From Moritella sp. (lineage in GTDB: Bacteria > Pseudomonadota > Gammaproteobacteria > Enterobacterales > Moritellaceae): a stretch of DNA of 64,000 nt. The stretch is from assembly GCF_013215705.1 (NCBI RefSeq), contig NZ_JABSQR010000006.1:220797-284796 (forward strand). The letters run 5' to 3'. This document shows positions 39,330 to 48,452 of this stretch, one piece after another. A program made the position numbers and the translations under genes. The notes under the pieces were generated by a model that did not search any database, was not told the DNA's origin, and saw only the letters and a list, made by a program, of their open reading frames with translations. Each line of letters opens with the position of its first letter. Positions within the stretch are counted from its first letter, which is position 1.

Positions 39330-39812
39330 ATGGCTTTCGACGTAAAAATACAATTAAATAAAAAATTTACTGTACCAGCAGATATCAACACAGTTTATAA
39401 CCTTTTAGCTGATGTTCCAGCTTCTGCGAGTCATTTTCCAGATCTAACAAACTTGGTCGAAGAAGCAGCGAATACTTACCGCTGGGAAATGAAAAAAATT
39501 GGCCTAGGTCCTATTCAACTTCAAACTATTTATGCGTGCGAATATATCTGTGATGCCGAACGTAAATCGATTGCTTGGGAACCTCGTGACACGGCAGATC
39601 ATAGTGCTAAAGTATCAGGGAAATGGATCATAACTGAAACCAGTACTGGTTGTGATATTAATTTATTAACCGATGCTGTGATTACAATTCCACTACCAAG
39701 TCTGGCTGGTATCGGTTTAAAACCTGTTGTTAAAGTTGAATTTGAAACGTTAACAAATACTTATATCAAAAACCTTGCTAAGACATTATCGAAAGTAGCA
39801 GCGACAGCTTAA
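39330..39812 (+). CDS. SRPBCC (START/polyketide-cyclase-like) family protein
   Basis: 160 residues with the helix-grip pattern: VPADINTVYNLLADVPASASHFPDLTNLVEEAANTYRWEMKKIGLG, then IAWEPRDTADHSAKVSGKWIIT, and a long C-terminal helix FETLTNTYIKNLAKTLSKVA. Such domains bind hydrophobic ligands; members act in lipid handling or aromatic cyclisation. AAGGGAAA precedes the ATG. It may form a unit with the NsrR-like regulator. No catalytic residues are evident. Confidence 0.7.
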   Translation: MAFDVKIQLNKKFTVPADINTVYNLLADVPASASHFPDLTNLVEEAANTYRWEMKKIGLGPIQLQTIYACEYICDAERKSIAWEPRDTADHSAKVSGKWIITETSTGCDINLLTDAVITIPLPSLAGIGLKPVVKVEFETLTNTYIKNLAKTLSKVAATA

Positions 39813-39843
39813 GTCGATCGACGATATGACAACACAATAACAA

Positions 39844-39875
39844 TGAACCTGAATAGAGACACTAACTCAGGTTCA
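39844..39875 (+). terminator. hairpin after SRPBCC gene
   Basis: TGAACCTGA and TCAGGTTCA pair around 14 bases and are followed by TTATTTT. It lies 32 bases after the stop. Confidence 0.65.
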
Positions 39876-40190
39876 TTATTTTACCGTAATTAATGTCCTG
39901 TTATTATCGATTTTGCCGTCGGGAAATAAAATTATTATTGAGTTCAATCAGAGTTACACTTCTTTTCAAATTATTCCTCGCTATAGAATGAAAAACCAAC
40001 AAATAACTGCCCATCCAAGCAAATACAGCATAAAACTGCAATATACAGCACAAGCTAAAAATATAAGCATTTAATACCAAACATAAACAAATAAATAACA
40101 TTTTTAACTGTTAATTATAAAAATAGAAGCGTTAACTAAATAAATAACGACTGATTTAGAGTTATCATCTAATTAAAGTCCTTATATCGG

Positions 40191-40212
40191 TGTTATTAGT
40201 ATGTTATTAGTA
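40191..40212. repeat. 11-bp direct tandem repeat
   Basis: TGTTATTAGTA occurs twice head to tail, about 38 bases before the transporter start. It may lie in the promoter or 5' leader. Confidence 0.6.
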
Positions 40213-40249
40213 TGTATATAACTATATGTACAAAACCCAGGGTGAGCAA

Positions 40250-41635
40250 ATGACAACAAGCACAACAATTGACAATCGCTGGTCTAGCGAATTTAAGTAT
40301 GTACTTGCAGCAGCTGGCGCAGCTGTAGGTTTAGGTAATCTTTGGAAGTTCCCTTATATTATGGGCGAAAATGGTGGTGGTGCATTCGTACTTGTCTACC
40401 TATTTTGTATTCTATTAATTGGTATCCCTGTGATGATGGCAGAGGTAATGATTGGTAAACGAGCTCGTACGTCACCAGCAAATGCGTCAGCAACCATCGC
40501 CAAGGAATCGGGCGGTTCAAGAATTTGGTCTCTACTTGGTGCATCTGGTGTTATCGCAGGTTCATTAATCCTCAGTTTTTATATTGTGATTGCAGGTTGG
40601 GCAGCCGCTTATATCTTCTTTGGTATCAGTGGCGATTTCTTAGCAACAGCAGGTTCTGAAATATCGCATAAAGATGAAATTGGTGCACTATTCACTGGTT
40701 TAATCACAGACACTACACAGTTGATTCTATGGTCTTCAATTACTATCGTTGCCGCCATGTTAGTATTAATTCGTGGTGTTAATGCCGGTCTCGAGAAAGC
40801 CGTTACTTACCTAATGCCATCATTGCTTGTCTTACTGCTGATTATCATGGTTTACGCCGCTGCCACAGGTAACTTTGGTGAAGCCGCACAATTCATGTTC
40901 TCACCTGATTTCTCAAAACTATCTATTGATGGTGTATTAACTGCGCTAGGTCATGCATTCTTCACGTTAAGTTTATCATCAGGCATCATGATGGTTTACG
41001 GTGCATATATGCCTGAAGGTACGTCAATCGCGAGAACGTCTATCTGGATCGCAGTAATGGATACAGCAGTAGCACTTATCGCAGGTATGGCTATCTTCCC
41101 GATCGTGTTTGCTAACGGTATGGAGCCATCTGCCGGCCCAGGTCTACTATTCGTCTCATTACCTATCGCGTTTGGTCAAATGCCATTAGGTAGTTTGTTT
41201 GGTACGCTATTCTTCATTATGGTGACATTTGCTGCATTCACATCAGTGATCGCACTTCTTGAATCACCAGTAGCCTACTTGAACGAACGTCTTGGCTTAA
41301 GCCGTACTAAAGCAACAGTCGCAGCGGGCTGTACTATTTGGGCTCTATCACTGCTAACAGTATTCTCACTCAGTGGTGCACCTTGGGCTCAAGATGTTGT
41401 TATGGGTCTGAGTTTCTTTGATGCGTTAGATAAGCTAACAGCAAACATCATGCTACCACTTGCCGGTCTATTTACTGCGCTACTAGTAGGTTGGGTTGTT
41501 AATGATAAAATCACTCGTGAAGAGTTTGGTTTATCAGAAGTGGCTTATAAAGCGGTTATGTTCTGCCTACGCTACTTATCACCAGTCGCAATTGCAATCG
41601 TATTCTTGCAAGCCGTTGGTCTAATTAGCCTTTAA
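40250..41635 (+). CDS. sodium-dependent amino acid transporter, NSS (SNF) family
   Basis: 461-residue inner-membrane protein with eleven to twelve helices and the LeuT fold. Helix 1 is typical: WSSEFKYVLAAAGAAVGLGNLWKFPYIMGENGGGAFVLVYL, with the unwound GLGN.W.FP segment binding Na+ and substrate. Helix 6 appears as ALGHAFFTLSLSSGIMMVYGAYM. It probably imports a hydrophobic or aromatic amino acid; the substrate is unknown. An ATG 24 bases earlier is in frame, but GGTGAG lies just before the ATG at 40250. Confidence 0.93.
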   Translation: MTTSTTIDNRWSSEFKYVLAAAGAAVGLGNLWKFPYIMGENGGGAFVLVYLFCILLIGIPVMMAEVMIGKRARTSPANASATIAKESGGSRIWSLLGASGVIAGSLILSFYIVIAGWAAAYIFFGISGDFLATAGSEISHKDEIGALFTGLITDTTQLILWSSITIVAAMLVLIRGVNAGLEKAVTYLMPSLLVLLLIIMVYAAATGNFGEAAQFMFSPDFSKLSIDGVLTALGHAFFTLSLSSGIMMVYGAYMPEGTSIARTSIWIAVMDTAVALIAGMAIFPIVFANGMEPSAGPGLLFVSLPIAFGQMPLGSLFGTLFFIMVTFAAFTSVIALLESPVAYLNERLGLSRTKATVAAGCTIWALSLLTVFSLSGAPWAQDVVMGLSFFDALDKLTANIMLPLAGLFTALLVGWVVNDKITREEFGLSEVAYKAVMFCLRYLSPVAIAIVFLQAVGLISL

Positions 41636-41650
41636 TAAACAATAAATACT

Positions 41651-41680
41651 AAAAAGGCTTCAAATATTGAAGCCTTTTTT
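41651..41680 (+). terminator. Rho-independent terminator after NSS transporter
   Basis: AAAAAGGCTTCAA and TTGAAGCCTTTTT form a 13-bp stem with a three-base loop and T-run, 15 bases after the stop. It may also serve the convergent gene. Confidence 0.85.
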
Positions 41681-41714
41681 ATTTTTGTGATTTAATCGTT
41701 AATGATTCAAAGCG

Positions 41715-42905
41715 CTAACCAAAGATAGCTCTCAGTAACTGCACCACTTCTGTTGCACTTTTGCCTTTTTCAACTTCAGCAATCATTGAAGCACGTTTAC
41801 TTTGTAAATAAGCAGGTAAGTCAGGTTCAGCCAATAAACGGTCTACCACTTCAGTTGCACTTTCTTTAGTCCGCTTTTTACGTACTACACCTGTTGCACG
41901 AGCACGCCCGCCCGTTGCAGTACGGACAACCACAGGTTTATTCTTCAATTTTAAATAATTTGATTTATCAGCGAAGTCTTTATCCACAAAAAAGAACAAA
42001 TCGAATAACACCACGCGGTTATTCCATAGCTCAAGTTCAGTGGCATCTTCCGGTTGTGCTGATTTAAACCAAGGCTGACGATGCAGCGCTTCAATAATAT
42101 CGACCCAGTAACGAGAAAAGTCAGTCGGCTTTAATTTCACTAAACCTAAGCCTTGGCACAGCGCGTCCACTTTAGATGCAGTCAGTACCATGAATACATC
42201 CGGTCGACGCATTGCTAATAATCGTGTTGCAGCAAACAAGCCGGCCTTCGCTTTATCTAATGTCGCGAAAGCGGCAGTATAACGTTTTACAAACTCTTTA
42301 TAGTCAGCTTCACTTACTTCACCCTCAAGAGGGATCGCAGATAACGCGTCATCAAGTAAAGACGGGGTATGCTGTAATAACTCATGCAACCCTTTAGCAC
42401 CACGGGTACTACCGAATAGTTCGACATCAAAATCAAACTTTGCTGGTTCATGTGCTGATAAATGTTTACCTGCAAATGCAAGACGTTCAAGATCAGACAT
42501 ATCAGCGAATGTGCTGATTCGTAGTGAACTGATGTAATTTAGCAGCCGAAGACGCTCAGCTAATGCTTGGCGATCAGCTTGATCAAGTAAAAAGTTCTTC
42601 AGAAATGGCCACGGTGTAATGCGAGACGTTTTAACTTGGCGACAAGTGATCGACGTCTCTAATAACAGCAATAATTTTTGTAACGGTTTTTCATGCTTTT
42701 CATCAAGCAAATCCATATTTATACCGTAACGCACATAATTGTATAACTCATTACACCAGCCAAGAAAATCTGCTGGTCGGTTTGTCACTTTAACCGCCAT
42801 TAAATTCAAGCTAATTTCAGTAACATAATCTACGATTTGATCATACTGTGCAGTTTCAACATCAGAGAGTCGCATGTCTTGCGGAGAAGTAATAAATTTT
42901 ATCAT
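41715..42905 (-). CDS. hypothetical protein
   Basis: 396-residue soluble protein that I do not recognise. It is mostly helical (YDQIVDYVTEISLNLMAVKV, LQKLLLLLETSITCRQV). A mid segment, RLLAMRRPDVFMVLTASKVDALCQGLGL...YWVDIIEALHRQPWF, recalls the C-terminal parts of some large helical proteins found near restriction systems, but this is not firm. A Lys/Arg-rich linker (RARATGVVRKKRTKE) precedes two related endings, KESATEVVDRLL and GKSATEVVQLL, which look like a duplicated helix. It is a single gene ending near the transporter terminator. Confidence 0.6.
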   Translation of the reverse strand: MIKFITSPQDMRLSDVETAQYDQIVDYVTEISLNLMAVKVTNRPADFLGWCNELYNYVRYGINMDLLDEKHEKPLQKLLLLLETSITCRQVKTSRITPWPFLKNFLLDQADRQALAERLRLLNYISSLRISTFADMSDLERLAFAGKHLSAHEPAKFDFDVELFGSTRGAKGLHELLQHTPSLLDDALSAIPLEGEVSEADYKEFVKRYTAAFATLDKAKAGLFAATRLLAMRRPDVFMVLTASKVDALCQGLGLVKLKPTDFSRYWVDIIEALHRQPWFKSAQPEDATELELWNNRVVLFDLFFFVDKDFADKSNYLKLKNKPVVVRTATGGRARATGVVRKKRTKESATEVVDRLLAEPDLPAYLQSKRASMIAEVEKGKSATEVVQLLRAIFG

Positions 42906-43129
42906 TAAAGCGTCATTCCAGTCTAAATACTAAATACAATTGCAGAACTCATAAGTATAGGCTTAAGGATAAATTTTTAAACCTATACTTGGTTAAATTT
43001 AAAAATGAATAGTTTGATTAAGTTCACAAAGTTTAAAATGGCTAATTTATATTCATTCCACATTACAATACAGAAAACTGATTGGATGATGGTATTATCC
43101 AGCGCTATCCCAATAACTAAATTTACCTA

Positions 43130-43759
43130 ATGTCAGCCATTGATTTACAACTTTTAGCGCTTTTTATCCCAACCTTTTTCTTCGTTTCGATTACACCAGG
43201 CATGTGTATGACATTGTCGATGACATTAGGCATGACAATTGGCGTAAAGCGCAGTCTTCACATGATGTGGGGTGAATTATTAGGTGTGGGCTTGGTTGCA
43301 ATTTCTGCCGTCATTGGCGTGGCAACAATCATGTTGAAATATCCAAGTGCCTTTTCAGCCCTTAAATACCTCGGTGGCAGTTATCTTATATATCTTGGTA
43401 TCCAGATGTGGCGCTCAAAAGGTAAACTAGCCATTTCTGATCGCCCAAGTTCAGAAAGTACGATGAAGCCAATTCAATTAGCTAGCCAAGGTTTTGTGAC
43501 CGCTATTGCGAATCCAAAAGGTTGGGTATTTATGATCTCGCTATTACCGCCTTTTATTAATCCCACACAAGCATTAACACCTCAGTTATCAGTGCTTGTG
43601 GCAATTATTCTTATTACCGAATTCAGCTGTTTATTAATGTATGCCAGTGGTGGACAAACATTACGTTTATTTTTACAAAAAAGTAATAATGTGCGATTGC
43701 TGAATAAAATTGCTGGCTCACTGATGATCTTTGTCGGGATCTGGTTAGCAACGGGATAA
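43130..43759 (+). CDS. LysE-family translocator (amino acid exporter)
   Basis: 209-residue inner-membrane exporter with five to six helices. The family opening is LALFIPTFFFVSITPGMCMTLSMTLGMTIGVKRSLHMMWGELLG, and GFVTAIANPKGWVFMISLLPPF carries the conserved NPK(G/A). LysE/RhtB proteins export amino acids and related small molecules. The FAD oxidoreductase gene starts five bases after its stop, so the two are probably cotranscribed. They converge on the siderophore operon, so export of a siderophore precursor or unrelated amine is conceivable but unproven. Confidence 0.88.
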   Translation: MSAIDLQLLALFIPTFFFVSITPGMCMTLSMTLGMTIGVKRSLHMMWGELLGVGLVAISAVIGVATIMLKYPSAFSALKYLGGSYLIYLGIQMWRSKGKLAISDRPSSESTMKPIQLASQGFVTAIANPKGWVFMISLLPPFINPTQALTPQLSVLVAIILITEFSCLLMYASGGQTLRLFLQKSNNVRLLNKIAGSLMIFVGIWLATG

Positions 43760-43764
43760 AGTCC

Positions 43765-45321
43765 GTGCTAATACGTAAACTTAGTACCATTTACCAATAT
43801 AAATACACTTTAACTAAAAATAAGTTTCATTCAGGTATGAATAATTGGCATAATCAATTATCTCATTATTTATACGTTGCGAAGAGAATGATCAAGAACG
43901 TACCTTCCACTCTACAATCAAAACGCATTGCAATTATCGGTGGTGGTATTGCAGGTAGCACGATCGCGCTGCGTTTAGCTGGGTTAGACATTAATGTCAC
44001 CTTATTTGAAGAAGGTGTAAGCTTAGTTAATGGACCGCCGGTTTGTCATTTACATGCTGGCGGTAATCTTTACCCAGACATTTCTGATGAACAATGTCTG
44101 ACATTATTAGAACAGTCCATCGCGACAATGAGGGTCTACCCGCATTGCATTAATAAGCGTCCGACCGTGATAGCGATCCCTGAACGAGATGCGAGTAACA
44201 TAGAAAAATTATTACCCCGACTTAAATTACTCACTCAACGTTACGAAGCGTTAATTCAAGCTGATGCAAGTAATAAAGTACTCGGTGAGTCTAATGATTA
44301 TTACCAGATGTTTACCCGCAATGAGCTCGAGCGATTAAAAAATACTTCACAGCCGTCTGAGATAACGCAATTCTCTGATTGGATGATCCCGCTTGCTAAG
44401 ACACTTGATTTCGACACTGTTAAATTCCCATTATTGATGGTTCAAGAATATGGCTTAAGTTTATTCCGTATCGCCGCAAGCACAGAGCTTAGCCTGAGTG
44501 CCTCAACATCTTGCAACTTGCTGGTTAACAATAAAGTAACTAATGTCGCTTACACCACGGATAAGACTTGGTTAATCACGCATACAGAAAACGGGAACCA
44601 AACAACAACCGAAGTTGATTATTTAATTAATGCCTGTGGTTATAGAACAGGCATTATTGATGATATGGCTGATACACCAAAAGAACGTATGGTTGAGTTT
44701 AAGGCTGCTTATATTACCCATTGGCAACAAAGTGAACGTTGGCCAGAAGTGGTCTTTCATGGCGAGCGCGGGACACCTGAAGGTATGGCGCAATTAACAC
44801 CTTACCCTGATGGATATTTCCAATTACACGGCATGACAGAAGAGATCACGTTATTTAAAAATGGGCTAGCTAAGAGTACAGATGACAGCGCGCAACCTAA
44901 ATTAGATAACAGTTTTATCAACAAACTTGTGCAAGGTTGGGATACAGAAGAATCTAATAGTCGAACACAAAAAGCGATTCAGCATATAAGCCACTTTATT
45001 CCGAGCTTTAACAACGCAACTATTGCAGGAAGACCATTATTTGGTGCGCAGCAAATTCCAGGTAATGATGTATCTCTGCGCGCTTATGACGTCTCATTTG
45101 AGGGACAACAATATGCACGAGCAGAAATCGTTAAAGCATCGTCAGCACTCACTGTCGCCGATCAAATCATCCATAAATTATTTAATTACTCACATGAACA
45201 ACTCACTGAGTGCTGTAATGTCAACGCCAGCTTTACCGCATTATCTGAAAGTGATATCAACAAACTTGCTTGTGAGATTGCTCATGATAGGAACTACCCG
45301 ACTGCACTCGCTAAGATCTAA
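43765..45321 (+). CDS. FAD-dependent oxidoreductase (DAO-like)
   Basis: Up to 518 residues. The FAD motif IAIIGGGIAGSTIALRLAGLDINVTLFEEG is near residues 53-82 when counted from the GTG at 43765. Later starts at 43837 or 43888 (ATG, then MIKNVPSTLQSKRIAIIGGG) would remove the unmatched N-terminal 24-41 residues, and one of these may be the true start. A middle region HLHAGGNLYPDISDEQC and a late EVDYLINACGYRTG dinucleotide closure are seen. It belongs broadly to the glycine/D-amino-acid oxidase fold; the substrate is unknown. It pairs with the LysE exporter and ends 43 bases from the convergent fhuF-like gene. Confidence 0.75.
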   Translation: MLIRKLSTIYQYKYTLTKNKFHSGMNNWHNQLSHYLYVAKRMIKNVPSTLQSKRIAIIGGGIAGSTIALRLAGLDINVTLFEEGVSLVNGPPVCHLHAGGNLYPDISDEQCLTLLEQSIATMRVYPHCINKRPTVIAIPERDASNIEKLLPRLKLLTQRYEALIQADASNKVLGESNDYYQMFTRNELERLKNTSQPSEITQFSDWMIPLAKTLDFDTVKFPLLMVQEYGLSLFRIAASTELSLSASTSCNLLVNNKVTNVAYTTDKTWLITHTENGNQTTTEVDYLINACGYRTGIIDDMADTPKERMVEFKAAYITHWQQSERWPEVVFHGERGTPEGMAQLTPYPDGYFQLHGMTEEITLFKNGLAKSTDDSAQPKLDNSFINKLVQGWDTEESNSRTQKAIQHISHFIPSFNNATIAGRPLFGAQQIPGNDVSLRAYDVSFEGQQYARAEIVKASSALTVADQIIHKLFNYSHEQLTECCNVNASFTALSESDINKLACEIAHDRNYPTALAKI

Positions 45322-45349
45322 TCATGATTGGTAGCCAAGGATGGCTCTC

Positions 45350-45384
45350 GATTACTTGAATACATTATTTAGGTTCAAGTAATC
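45350..45384. terminator. terminator hairpin at convergent gene ends
   Basis: GATTACTTGAA and TTCAAGTAATC pair perfectly around 13 bases, with outer CCAAG/CTTGG nearby. It overlaps the end of the fhuF-like gene and probably stops transcripts from both sides. Confidence 0.6.
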
Positions 45385-46078
45385 TTGGGCAGTCATCACA
45401 AAGCTCTGTCGCCGGTAATCGATAACGCAAACAACAATTACGCCTTACTTGTACAAGCTTATTCGCGATTCTCTTTGATCTATAACATCCAAACAGCGGG
45501 TTCACATTATCGTTAATATATCGATGATCTAATAATAGCTTTACAGTGTTACATATTTCAACATCCATCCCAGCCTGCTCGAGTTGGACATTAATCCAAT
45601 TGATATACCTGGCAGCATTGACCCATAGGATCTTAATTGGTACTGAAAAATGTAATGACCATGACTCGATCAGTGGTTTTAAGTTATCCTCGATTAAGCT
45701 TTCATAACGAGCCACACCTGTAGTCGTTATAGGTGTACCTTGTTCTTTAACTACAAAACCATGGACAGTTCCATCTTTTCCAAAAATCAATTCCAGCTCA
45801 GATAAACGCACCGGTAGTGCATGTCCCAGAAGCACACTTGCGGCGATGACTGGCGCTAAAATACGGATGAAATAATATTTACTCCATTCAGATAACACCT
45901 CAGTAAACAAACGCTCATCACAATCAGGTCTGAATAGCGCCAATTGCTCCTTAACAAAACGAGGATCTAATAAAACCGAAGCAGGCAATGATGTATTATT
46001 ACCTGCCGGAAAACGAAATATATTCGCGTATTGCTTAAACTCCCCCTGAAAAAGGGGAGCTAAAATAGGAAGACTCAA
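45365..46078 (-). CDS. fhuF: FhuF-like siderophore-iron reductase
   Basis: 237-residue cytosolic protein. The C terminus carries NCCLRYRLPATELCDDC, the Cys-Cys-x10-Cys-x2-Cys [2Fe-2S] motif special to FhuF. FhuF-type proteins reduce ferric hydroxamate siderophores so that iron is released. The region before it, YFIRILAPVIAASVLLGHALP, fits the family. It is the last gene of the siderophore operon, 14 bases after the monooxygenase. This position supports a role in removing iron from the locally made siderophore. Confidence 0.87.
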   Translation of the reverse strand: MSLPILAPLFQGEFKQYANIFRFPAGNNTSLPASVLLDPRFVKEQLALFRPDCDERLFTEVLSEWSKYYFIRILAPVIAASVLLGHALPVRLSELELIFGKDGTVHGFVVKEQGTPITTTGVARYESLIEDNLKPLIESWSLHFSVPIKILWVNAARYINWINVQLEQAGMDVEICNTVKLLLDHRYINDNVNPLFGCYRSKRIANKLVQVRRNCCLRYRLPATELCDDCPRLLEPK

Positions 46079-46092
46079 AATATCACCCTAAT

Positions 46093-47397
46093 CTAAACAC
46101 AAACATTGGGTTTAGATTCTGCGATCCGCTCTACTAAACAATTGACAATTTCTTGGGACCGGACCGCTAATATCGATAATATCGATAATAAAGTATCACT
46201 TAAACCATGCGTCGATTCACAGCAACCTTGTAAAAATATATTTACTTTACAACCGTCTTTTAGAGGCAGACGGTAGCAACGTTCAACACTTTCCATATGC
46301 ACCCACGGCTTTAACCCATCAAGTAATGTATTAAAACTGTTATAGTGGTAACCCGTAGCGAGAACAATAGCATCATATTCATGCCAAACTTTAGTTTGTG
46401 TTGAAGTATTACGAAGCCTCATGGCGATATTATTTTTACCAATTGCCACTTCAGATATTTCATGCAACGGTAAATATTTATGTGCACCTTTACCTGTGAC
46501 TTCTTGTAAATATAATCGCTCATAAATCGCTTCAATTTCTGGTTTATCTACCACCGAATAATTAGTACCACTGAATCGTTGGATCATTGAATTACGTTTT
46601 TCAGGTGTATACGAATATATTTCATCCGTAAATTCAGGATTAAATATTTCGTTTACAAATGGACTATCATCTGCGGGATAAATCGCTCGGCCTCGATTGA
46701 CGAGATTAATTTCACCTTCAGGATAGTCATTACATAATTCAACAAAAATTTCAGCAGCACTTTGTCCAGCTCCAACAATCGCTACTTTAGGTTTATTACT
46801 TTCGGTTTTAAACGTCTTCCGCCAAGTTTTGTACCCTGAAGAATGGATGACTTTATCACTACGGTGATCTAAAAATTGATCCGGTAATTTAGGTGTGCCT
46901 CCAACCCCTATAATTAGATTTCGGGTATAACGAATATCTTCAGCTCCCTGTGCATTTAACGAGACGACTTTCACAATATCAACTTCACCTTCAACTTCAA
47001 CGGGCTCAACTGAAACCACATTCGCACCGTAATCGACATGCTCTGAAAAATGACTCGCCGCCCAAGACAAATAGTCATTAAATTCGATTCGGCTAGGTGA
47101 AAACGAACTGAGATTAATAAATGAATTTAATCGATTATGCTGATGTAAATAATTCACAAAAGTATAATGGCTTAACGGATTACGCTGTGTCACTAAATCT
47201 TTCAAAAAAGATATTTGCATTCTGGTGCCATCTAACAGCATGCCGCCATGCCATTCAAACGCTGGTTTCTTTTCTAGAAAACAGTAGCTCATGCTTTGTT
47301 CATTTACCGATGACTCTTGCATTGCGATTGCCACAGCTAAATTAGCGGGGCCAAAACCTATGCCAATTACATCGTATAGTTTTGCTTTATCTAACAT
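46093..47397 (-). CDS. L-ornithine/L-lysine N-monooxygenase
   Basis: 434-residue flavin N-hydroxylase of the PvdA/SidA/IucD family. The N-terminal FAD loop is DVIGIGFGPANLAVAIAM; the NADPH loop is KVAIVGAGQSAAEIFVEL near residue 200; the late motif is IVLATGYHYN. It adds a hydroxyl to the side-chain amine of ornithine (or lysine), the first step to a hydroxamate. Ornithine is favoured by the ornithine-like A-domain codes in the neighbouring NRPS. It works with the acetyltransferase upstream in the same operon. Confidence 0.93.
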   Translation of the reverse strand: MLDKAKLYDVIGIGFGPANLAVAIAMQESSVNEQSMSYCFLEKKPAFEWHGGMLLDGTRMQISFLKDLVTQRNPLSHYTFVNYLHQHNRLNSFINLSSFSPSRIEFNDYLSWAASHFSEHVDYGANVVSVEPVEVEGEVDIVKVVSLNAQGAEDIRYTRNLIIGVGGTPKLPDQFLDHRSDKVIHSSGYKTWRKTFKTESNKPKVAIVGAGQSAAEIFVELCNDYPEGEINLVNRGRAIYPADDSPFVNEIFNPEFTDEIYSYTPEKRNSMIQRFSGTNYSVVDKPEIEAIYERLYLQEVTGKGAHKYLPLHEISEVAIGKNNIAMRLRNTSTQTKVWHEYDAIVLATGYHYNSFNTLLDGLKPWVHMESVERCYRLPLKDGCKVNIFLQGCCESTHGLSDTLLSILSILAVRSQEIVNCLVERIAESKPNVCV

Positions 47398-47459
47398 ACC
47401 TTACCTAACTCCTTTTATGCAGCACTATCAATTGCCATTTAATTTATATACTTTTATGT

Positions 47460-48452
47460 TTATTTAAACTGAGTAAAAAAACTGTCCCTCAGCTGCAGCA
47501 TCAATGCAGCTCGTTTATGCGGAAATGAAAATTCTTTTTGCTTAGAGAAATGCTGCTGTTGTAAATAATTAATCATTTTTTCATTATCTGCTCTCGGCTC
47601 ACTGACAATTTTCAATGTGCGAGGATCGGATAAATAAATGTAATGACACAACGCGCTTAACCACGCTGATACTTTATGCGGACCGCGATGTTTATCCTCG
47701 CCGACCAACATGTGAATACCACGATCATAATCACCGGCGGTATAATAAGGCGCGATGCGATCTTCTTTGGTCCAATACACTTCAAAATAAGCAAATGGTT
47801 GATCGTCAAAAGACGCGATGATTATTTGATTTTTAGGATCGTTTAACTGTGCTTGCAAATAATCCCGGTGTTCGTCTAACGTTCCTTTTTGTTCCCAGAA
47901 AGCCGCCACACGCTCATCATTTTGCCAACGGTTAAAAAGCTCTAGATCTCTGTCAATATCAAGTGTTCGCAGCTTTATCCACGACTTTAACTCTGGAATA
48001 TAGCGGTGATATAGGTCGCCAGTCAGTGGCTGTGCTCGTAATGGGTGATAACCAGCACTATCGAGCACTTGCATATGTGGAAATGGCTTAGATTCAGGTT
48101 GTGCTAACCACAACTCACCTAGCTGCCATAACATCGACTTAAATAACAAATATTCCCCATCCGACGTTCTTTGCATGAAATCAGTATTAACCAAAGGACT
48201 CGCGGCTTCTAAACTGATACATTCAAGCGTCGGGATACTACTGAATATCGCATGACACACAGGCAGCAATAACGCCCCCTGTAAATGCTCTCTATTGAGT
48301 TGAAACTTAGTCGGCGATATAAGAATACCGCTAAATATAACCTGGTCTTGTAGATAAACTTGCCAGTGATTATGTGTAGCAAGCGTCACCCGCAGCCCAG
48401 AAGGCTGCGGATACTCAATGGTAGAATTACCAAGCATAGCTAAGGCTCGCAA
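47460..48452 (-). CDS. siderophore N-acyltransferase (GNAT, IucB-like)
   Basis: 330 residues. The C-terminal half is an IucB/PvdYII-type acetyltransferase: LRTLDIDRDLELFNRWQNDERVAAFWEQKG, FAYFEVYWTKEDRIAPYY, DRGIHMLVGEDKHRGPHKVSAWLSALCHYIYLSDPRT and SEPRADNEKMINYLQQQHF. It should acetylate N5-hydroxyornithine to form the hydroxamate. The N-terminal half is the less conserved accessory domain of the family. Its start overlaps the end of the receptor gene by 26 bases, and the monooxygenase follows, so all three should be co-expressed. Confidence 0.9.
   Translation of the reverse strand: MRALAMLGNSTIEYPQPSGLRVTLATHNHWQVYLQDQVIFSGILISPTKFQLNREHLQGALLLPVCHAIFSSIPTLECISLEAASPLVNTDFMQRTSDGEYLLFKSMLWQLGELWLAQPESKPFPHMQVLDSAGYHPLRAQPLTGDLYHRYIPELKSWIKLRTLDIDRDLELFNRWQNDERVAAFWEQKGTLDEHRDYLQAQLNDPKNQIIIASFDDQPFAYFEVYWTKEDRIAPYYTAGDYDRGIHMLVGEDKHRGPHKVSAWLSALCHYIYLSDPRTLKIVSEPRADNEKMINYLQQQHFSKQKEFSFPHKRAALMLQLRDSFFTQFK

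Larger units (their letters stand above)
39813..40249. other. intergenic region before NSS transporter
   Basis: 437 AT-rich bases. It holds the hairpin at 39844-39875 and an 11-bp tandem repeat at 40191-40212. A minus-strand frame at 39904-40101 could encode a hydrophobic 65-residue peptide, but it has low support. No RNA gene is recognised. Confidence 0.4.

Noticed and set aside
39904..40101. 65-codon hydrophobic minus-strand frame
   Set aside because: Lies in AT-rich spacer where hydrophobic codons arise by chance; no clear ribosome-binding site or family.
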